Positions 61,430 to 64,000 of a stretch of DNA of 64,000 bases are shown here, piece after piece. The stretch is from CBDBUR01 sp965212075 (GTDB lineage Bacteria; Pseudomonadota; Alphaproteobacteria; JAPOUT01; G958296285). The stretch covers positions 992,001 through 1,056,000 of the forward strand of contig OZ243043.1 in assembly GCA_965212075.1 (NCBI GenBank). The letters run 5' to 3'. Below the pieces are notes generated by a model. The model saw only the letters and a program-made list of their open reading frames with translations. It ran no database searches and was not told the origin of the DNA. Position numbers and translations under genes: made by a program. The number at the start of each line of letters is the position of its first letter. The stretch's first letter is position 1.

Positions 61430-61706
61430 TCAGGTCGGCTACGCCTCTAGAGGCTTCGCCGACTATTACATTTCACTGGATCCCCGCTGACAGACGAGTC
61501 TGTCGCGGGGATGACGGGGGGATGACAAAACGGCGCGCGCCTCTCGGAGGCCGCGCCGTCATTCCCGCAACGATCGGCGAAGCTCTTAGCGATTCCTCTG
61601 TCAGCGGGAATCTAGTGAACGGGCTCAACAACGGCGCGCGAGCGCCGTCATTCCCGCAAAGATGGGTTAGGTTCTCGGCGATTCCTCTATTAGCGGGAAT
61701 CCAGTG
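61430..61706. repeat. Composite palindromic repeat cluster C
   Basis: Ordered modules: GTCGGCT...AGCCGAC-like arms at 61434-61462, an ACTGGATCCCCGC / GCGGGGATGAC inverted pair, a GGCGCGCGCCTC...GGCCGCGCC palindrome at 61531-61557, ATTCCCGCAACGAT, a TCAGCGGGAAT end, then a second GGCGCGCGAGCGCC unit through GCGGGAATCCAGT at 61706. The stretch at 61528-61624 is repeated in direct orientation, with a few changes, at 62066-62161 in cluster D. Confidence 0.9.
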
Positions 61707-61724
61707 AACGGACATCATTCACGA

Positions 61725-62050
61725 GAGAGGAGTGGTGGGCCAGCTATAAAAAATTGCCCCCAAAAAACTAAGTATGATAGGATAAACGCAGAGCTAGATG
61801 GTCTAGCTCTAGGGATCTTAAAAGTCTCGCACAAAGCGGCTGGCATCAGCCGCGATGATGCCTCCTTTGCTTTAGGCTGGGGAGGCAATGGCGTATGTTC
61901 AAGGCTCTACAGCCCAAAGGCCATTGTTGCCGTTCAAAAACGGTTCATAGGCTCCCCGGTCACCTCGCTGGCTTCAACCACAGCAGAAGGGGGAGGCACA
62001 AAATGTCCGGACATATACAATCCAAACCAAAAGTTTTTCAAGCCTCTCGT
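61725..62050. other. Unique non-coding stretch between repeat clusters C and D
   Basis: About 325 bases with no convincing gene. It has two perfect short hairpins: GAGCTAGA/TCTAGCTC with a 3-base loop (61790-61808) and GCGGCTG/CAGCCGC with a 4-base loop (61837-61854). An open frame crosses it from 61704 to 62225 but runs through both repeat clusters and has no ribosome site. It may be a decayed gene, a mobile remnant or a small RNA. The whole 61365-62309 interval is otherwise occupied by repeats. Confidence 0.5.
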
Positions 62051-62051
62051 T

Positions 62052-62258
62052 TCCGTCATTCCCACAAACGGCGCGCCTCTCGGAGGCCGCGCCGTCATTC
62101 CCGCAACGACCAGCGAAGTTCTTGACGATTCTTCTGTCAGCGGGAATCCAGCGGACGGGCTTTTAACAAGAGGTCGGCTTCGCCGACGATTATGTTTGAC
62201 TGGATCCCCGCCTGCGCGGGGATGACGAGGGGGAGCTAGTTTGTCGCGGGGATGACGG
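62052..62258. repeat. Composite palindromic repeat cluster D
   Basis: A GGCGCGCCTC...GGCCGCGCC palindrome (62068-62093), ATTCCCGCAACGA, a TCAGCGGGAATCCAG end, GTCGGCTTCGCCGAC at 62173-62187, then CTGGATCCCCGCC...GCGGGGATGAC hairpins to 62226 and a last GTCGCGGGGATGACG. Same modules as clusters A-C in a different order. Confidence 0.9.
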
Positions 62259-62296
62259 GCTAGAGAATTACCCTAACGGATTTTCCGTCTATCCTA

Positions 62297-62302
62297 TATA
62301 AT
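62297..62302 (+). promoter_or_regulatory. -10 box directly before the DUF1285 start (leaderless-type)
   Basis: TATAAT ends 7 bases before the ATG at 62310, and the gap is C-rich with no ribosome site. The mRNA would begin at or beside the start codon. The -35 is unclear. Confidence 0.5.
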
Positions 62303-62309
62303 CCCCCCT

Positions 62310-62864
62310 ATGGATATTGTGAAAAGCATTCAAGCGACGGCCTCCCCGAAGGGCCTGCCGCCGGTGGAGAAATGGAACCCGCCCTCCTGCGGCGATATCG
62401 GCATGAGGATCGCCCGCGACGGCCAGTGGTATTATCAAGGCTCGCCGATCGGGCGCAAGAAGCTCGTGCGGCTATTTTCGACGGTGCTGCGCCACGACCC
62501 CGATGGCGTTCATTATCTGGTCACGCCGGTGGAGAAGGTGCCGGTGGAGATTGAAGACGCGCCCTTTGTCGCCGTTGAGATGGAGGCCGCCGGCGCCGGC
62601 AGAGACCAGACGCTCAGTTTTCGCACCAATGTTGATGATGTGGCGGTCGCGGGCGCGGATCATCCGCTGCGCTGCGAGATAAGCCCTGAGAGCGGCGAAC
62701 CTTCGCCCTATATTCATATTCGCGCGCGGTTGGAGGCGCTGATTGCGCGCGCGGTGTTTTATGATCTGGTGGCGCTCGCGACGCATGAGGGCGATCAGTT
62801 TGGCGTCTGGTCTGGGGGGATTTTTTTTCCATTAGCGCCGTCGGCTGGCCTGCCTAAGGAATAA
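62310..62864 (+). CDS. DUF1285 domain protein
   Basis: A 184-residue protein of the DUF1285 family: GLPPVEKWNPPSCGDIGMRI, IARDGQWYYQGSPIGRKKLVRLFS, TPVEKVPVEIEDAPF. The fold is small beta barrels; the role is unestablished. As recalled for many alphaproteobacteria it is followed by a NudL-type Nudix gene (26 bases to its ATG) and a CCA-enzyme gene. A TATAAT box at 62297-62302 points to a leaderless transcript. Confidence 0.9.
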   Translation: MDIVKSIQATASPKGLPPVEKWNPPSCGDIGMRIARDGQWYYQGSPIGRKKLVRLFSTVLRHDPDGVHYLVTPVEKVPVEIEDAPFVAVEMEAAGAGRDQTLSFRTNVDDVAVAGADHPLRCEISPESGEPSPYIHIRARLEALIARAVFYDLVALATHEGDQFGVWSGGIFFPLAPSAGLPKE

Positions 62865-62890
62865 AAGGAATAATGAGGGAATAATGAGTG

Positions 62891-63466
62891 ATGGATAATT
62901 ATCGCGCGCAGATCATTGAGGCTTTGGGCGGTCAGTCTTGGCCGTCGGTGGAGAGTCTGACGCTGCCGGATCAGCGCCGACCGGCGGCGGTGTTGGTGCC
63001 GATCGTTGAGGCCGAAGAGCCGCAAGTGCTGCTGACGCGCCGCGCGGATCATTTATCGTCTCATGCGGGGCAGGTGGCGTTTCCGGGCGGGCATTGGGAG
63101 CGGCAGGACGAGTCGCTGGCGAGCACGGCTTTGCGCGAGGCGCGCGAGGAGGTCGGTCTTGATTCCGCCCATGTGGAGCTTTCGGGCGCGCTGGAGGTTC
63201 ATCATACGGGCTATGGACAGGTGATTGTTCCGATCATCGGCTTTGTTGATGGCGCGGCGCGTTTTTGTGCGGCGGATGGCGAGGTGTCGGAGATATTTCA
63301 GGTGCCGCTGCGCTTTCTGATGACGCCGGAGAACTACGCGCCGCGCGAGCGCGAATGGCAGGGGCAGGTCTGGCGCTATCATGTGGTTTCGTGGGAGGGG
63401 CGCGAGATATGGGGCGCGACGGCGAGCATTCTGCACTCTTTTTACCAGACGGTGTTTGCCAAATGA
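62891..63466 (+). CDS. Nudix hydrolase, NudL/CoA-pyrophosphatase type
   Basis: A 191-residue Nudix protein. The UPF0035 signature VLLTRRADHLSSHAGQVAFPGG leads into the Nudix box GGHWERQDESLASTALREAR plus EEVGL, with the REAREE catalytic acids. This subfamily cleaves CoA and related pyrophosphates. I chose the ATG at 62891; a GTG lies one codon upstream, and GAGGGAA stands upstream of both. Its stop overlaps the ATG of the next gene (ATGA). Confidence 0.92.
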   Translation: MDNYRAQIIEALGGQSWPSVESLTLPDQRRPAAVLVPIVEAEEPQVLLTRRADHLSSHAGQVAFPGGHWERQDESLASTALREAREEVGLDSAHVELSGALEVHHTGYGQVIVPIIGFVDGAARFCAADGEVSEIFQVPLRFLMTPENYAPREREWQGQVWRYHVVSWEGREIWGATASILHSFYQTVFAK

Positions 63467-64000
63467 AGGAGAGCTTGGCGCAGGAATTATGGCTGAGATC
63501 GCCAGAGACGCGCAAGGTGGCGGCTGCTTTGCAGGCGGATGGCGCTCGGGTTCGTTTTGTTGGCGGCATCGTGCGCGATGGCTTGCTGGGCAAGCTGCCC
63601 GGCGAGATCGCCGAGATTGATATGGCGATCAACCGCAAGCCGGACGAGGTCGCGGTTTTATTGGAGGCCGCAGGGCTCAAGCCCCACCCGATCGGCGCTG
63701 ACCACGGCACGATGATGGCTCATCTGAACGGCATCAATTACGAGATCACGTCGCTGCGGGTTGATGTGGAGACCGATGGGCGTCATGCGCAGGTGGCGTT
63801 CACGCAAGACTGGCTGGAAGATGCCAAAAGGCGCGACTTTACGATCAACGCGATCTATGCCGATATGGACGGCACGATCCATGATCCGCTGGACGGGCGC
63901 GCGGATTTGGCGGTCGGGCGCGTGCGGTTCATCGGCGACGCTGGCCAGCGCATTGACGAGGATTATTTGCGGATATTGCGGTTCTTTCGCTTCTTTGCCG
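63463..64000 (+). CDS. CCA tRNA nucleotidyltransferase/poly(A) polymerase, N-terminal part
   Basis: The first 179 residues are visible and the gene continues past the right edge. FVGGIVRDGLLGK is the GG(x2)RD nucleotide-binding start. It is followed by AEIDMAI, where the usual DxD metal pair reads ExD. RRDFTINAIYADMDG, DPLDGRADLAVGRVRF and RIDEDYLRILRFFRF are the next class II motifs. It adds or repairs the tRNA 3' CCA, or polyadenylates RNA. It overlaps the Nudix gene by four bases, implying coupling. Confidence 0.93.
   Translation, partial: MKESLAQELWLRSPETRKVAAALQADGARVRFVGGIVRDGLLGKLPGEIAEIDMAINRKPDEVAVLLEAAGLKPHPIGADHGTMMAHLNGINYEITSLRVDVETDGRHAQVAFTQDWLEDAKRRDFTINAIYADMDGTIHDPLDGRADLAVGRVRFIGDAGQRIDEDYLRILRFFRFFA

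Noticed and set aside
61704..62225. 173-residue open frame through the repeat field
   Set aside because: It runs across two palindromic repeat clusters, so most of it translates repeats; no ribosome site or domain.

Overview
The window looks like a chromosomal segment of a Gram-negative bacterium, most likely an uncultured alphaproteobacterium. The support is the DUF1285 / NudL-type Nudix / CCA-enzyme run at the right edge, a DUF4396 protein, two MaoC/acyl-CoA-metabolism style gene runs, and an initiator tRNA with an A29-U41 pair. Base composition is moderately GC-rich, with several clearly AT-rich patches that look acquired. There is no rRNA, CRISPR array, transposase or prophage.

Layout. 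0-2.2 kb: two glycosyltransferases, the first a tandem double GT2 cut by the window edge, then tRNA-fMet. 2.3-9.2 kb: fumarylacetoacetase-family enzyme, YghU-type glutathione transferase, SDR, double-hotdog protein, acyl-CoA ligase, Old Yellow Enzyme. 9.3-12.3 kb: AT-rich gene fusing an EptA-like phosphoethanolamine transferase to a PLC/GDPD-like barrel. 12.5-25.4 kb: assorted enzymes (DUF2855, double DsbA-like, PNPOx-like, D-aminoacylase-like amidohydrolase, serine esterase, phosphotransferase, SodC), an AT-rich Mrr-like nuclease and a 22-residue membrane peptide. 25.4-32.6 kb: TPR membrane protein, a candidate 6S RNA, rmuC, GDPD, a styrene-oxide-isomerase-like protein, a ferritin-like hydrolase and a paraoxonase-like protein. 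32.7-42.2 kb: a long minus-strand run from efp through IMPase, OmpA/MotA/MotB-like proteins, alpha/beta hydrolase, argC and two acyl-CoA dehydrogenases to an MsbA-like ABC exporter, several joined by 1-4 base overlaps. 42.2-50.4 kb: a surface-polysaccharide locus with glf, a triple-DUF707 protein, a KpsS-like transferase and a three-module fusion (KpsS-like, DUF707, GT32-like). 50.4-53.8 kb: ThDP enzyme, steroid-5-alpha-reductase-like protein and SDR. 53.8-57.3 kb: a small defence-like island (PIN nuclease, AAA ATPase, NTase-HEPN protein, DUF4760 protein). 57.4-64 kb: alkA, hydrolase, thiE, class I aldolase, GNAT, a palindrome-rich non-coding stretch, then DUF1285, NudL-like Nudix and the start of a CCA/poly(A) polymerase gene.

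How the genes work together. Three strands stand out. Cell-surface glycans are handled by the left-edge transferases, the EptA-like fusion and the 42-50 kb locus. Lipid and xenobiotic metabolism is served by acyl-CoA ligase, acyl-CoA dehydrogenases, hotdog, SDRs, OYE, PON and S5AR. Nuclease-linked modules (Mrr-like at 18 kb, ATPase-PIN at 54 kb, NTase-HEPN at 56 kb) resemble defence genes. A recurrent theme is internal duplication within single polypeptides (GT2 x2, hotdog x2, DsbA x2, DUF707 x3). A family of composite palindromic repeats occurs at 17.9, 26.7, 61.4 and 62.1 kb and abuts or enters gene ends.

The best candidates for something undescribed are the ATPase-PIN cassette, which appears to have been inserted at the 3' end of an NTase-HEPN gene and left a duplicated gene tail; the DUF707 modular glycosyltransferase locus; and a nested inverted repeat that would pair a 5' leader with the start codon of the PNPOx-like gene at 15.6 kb.
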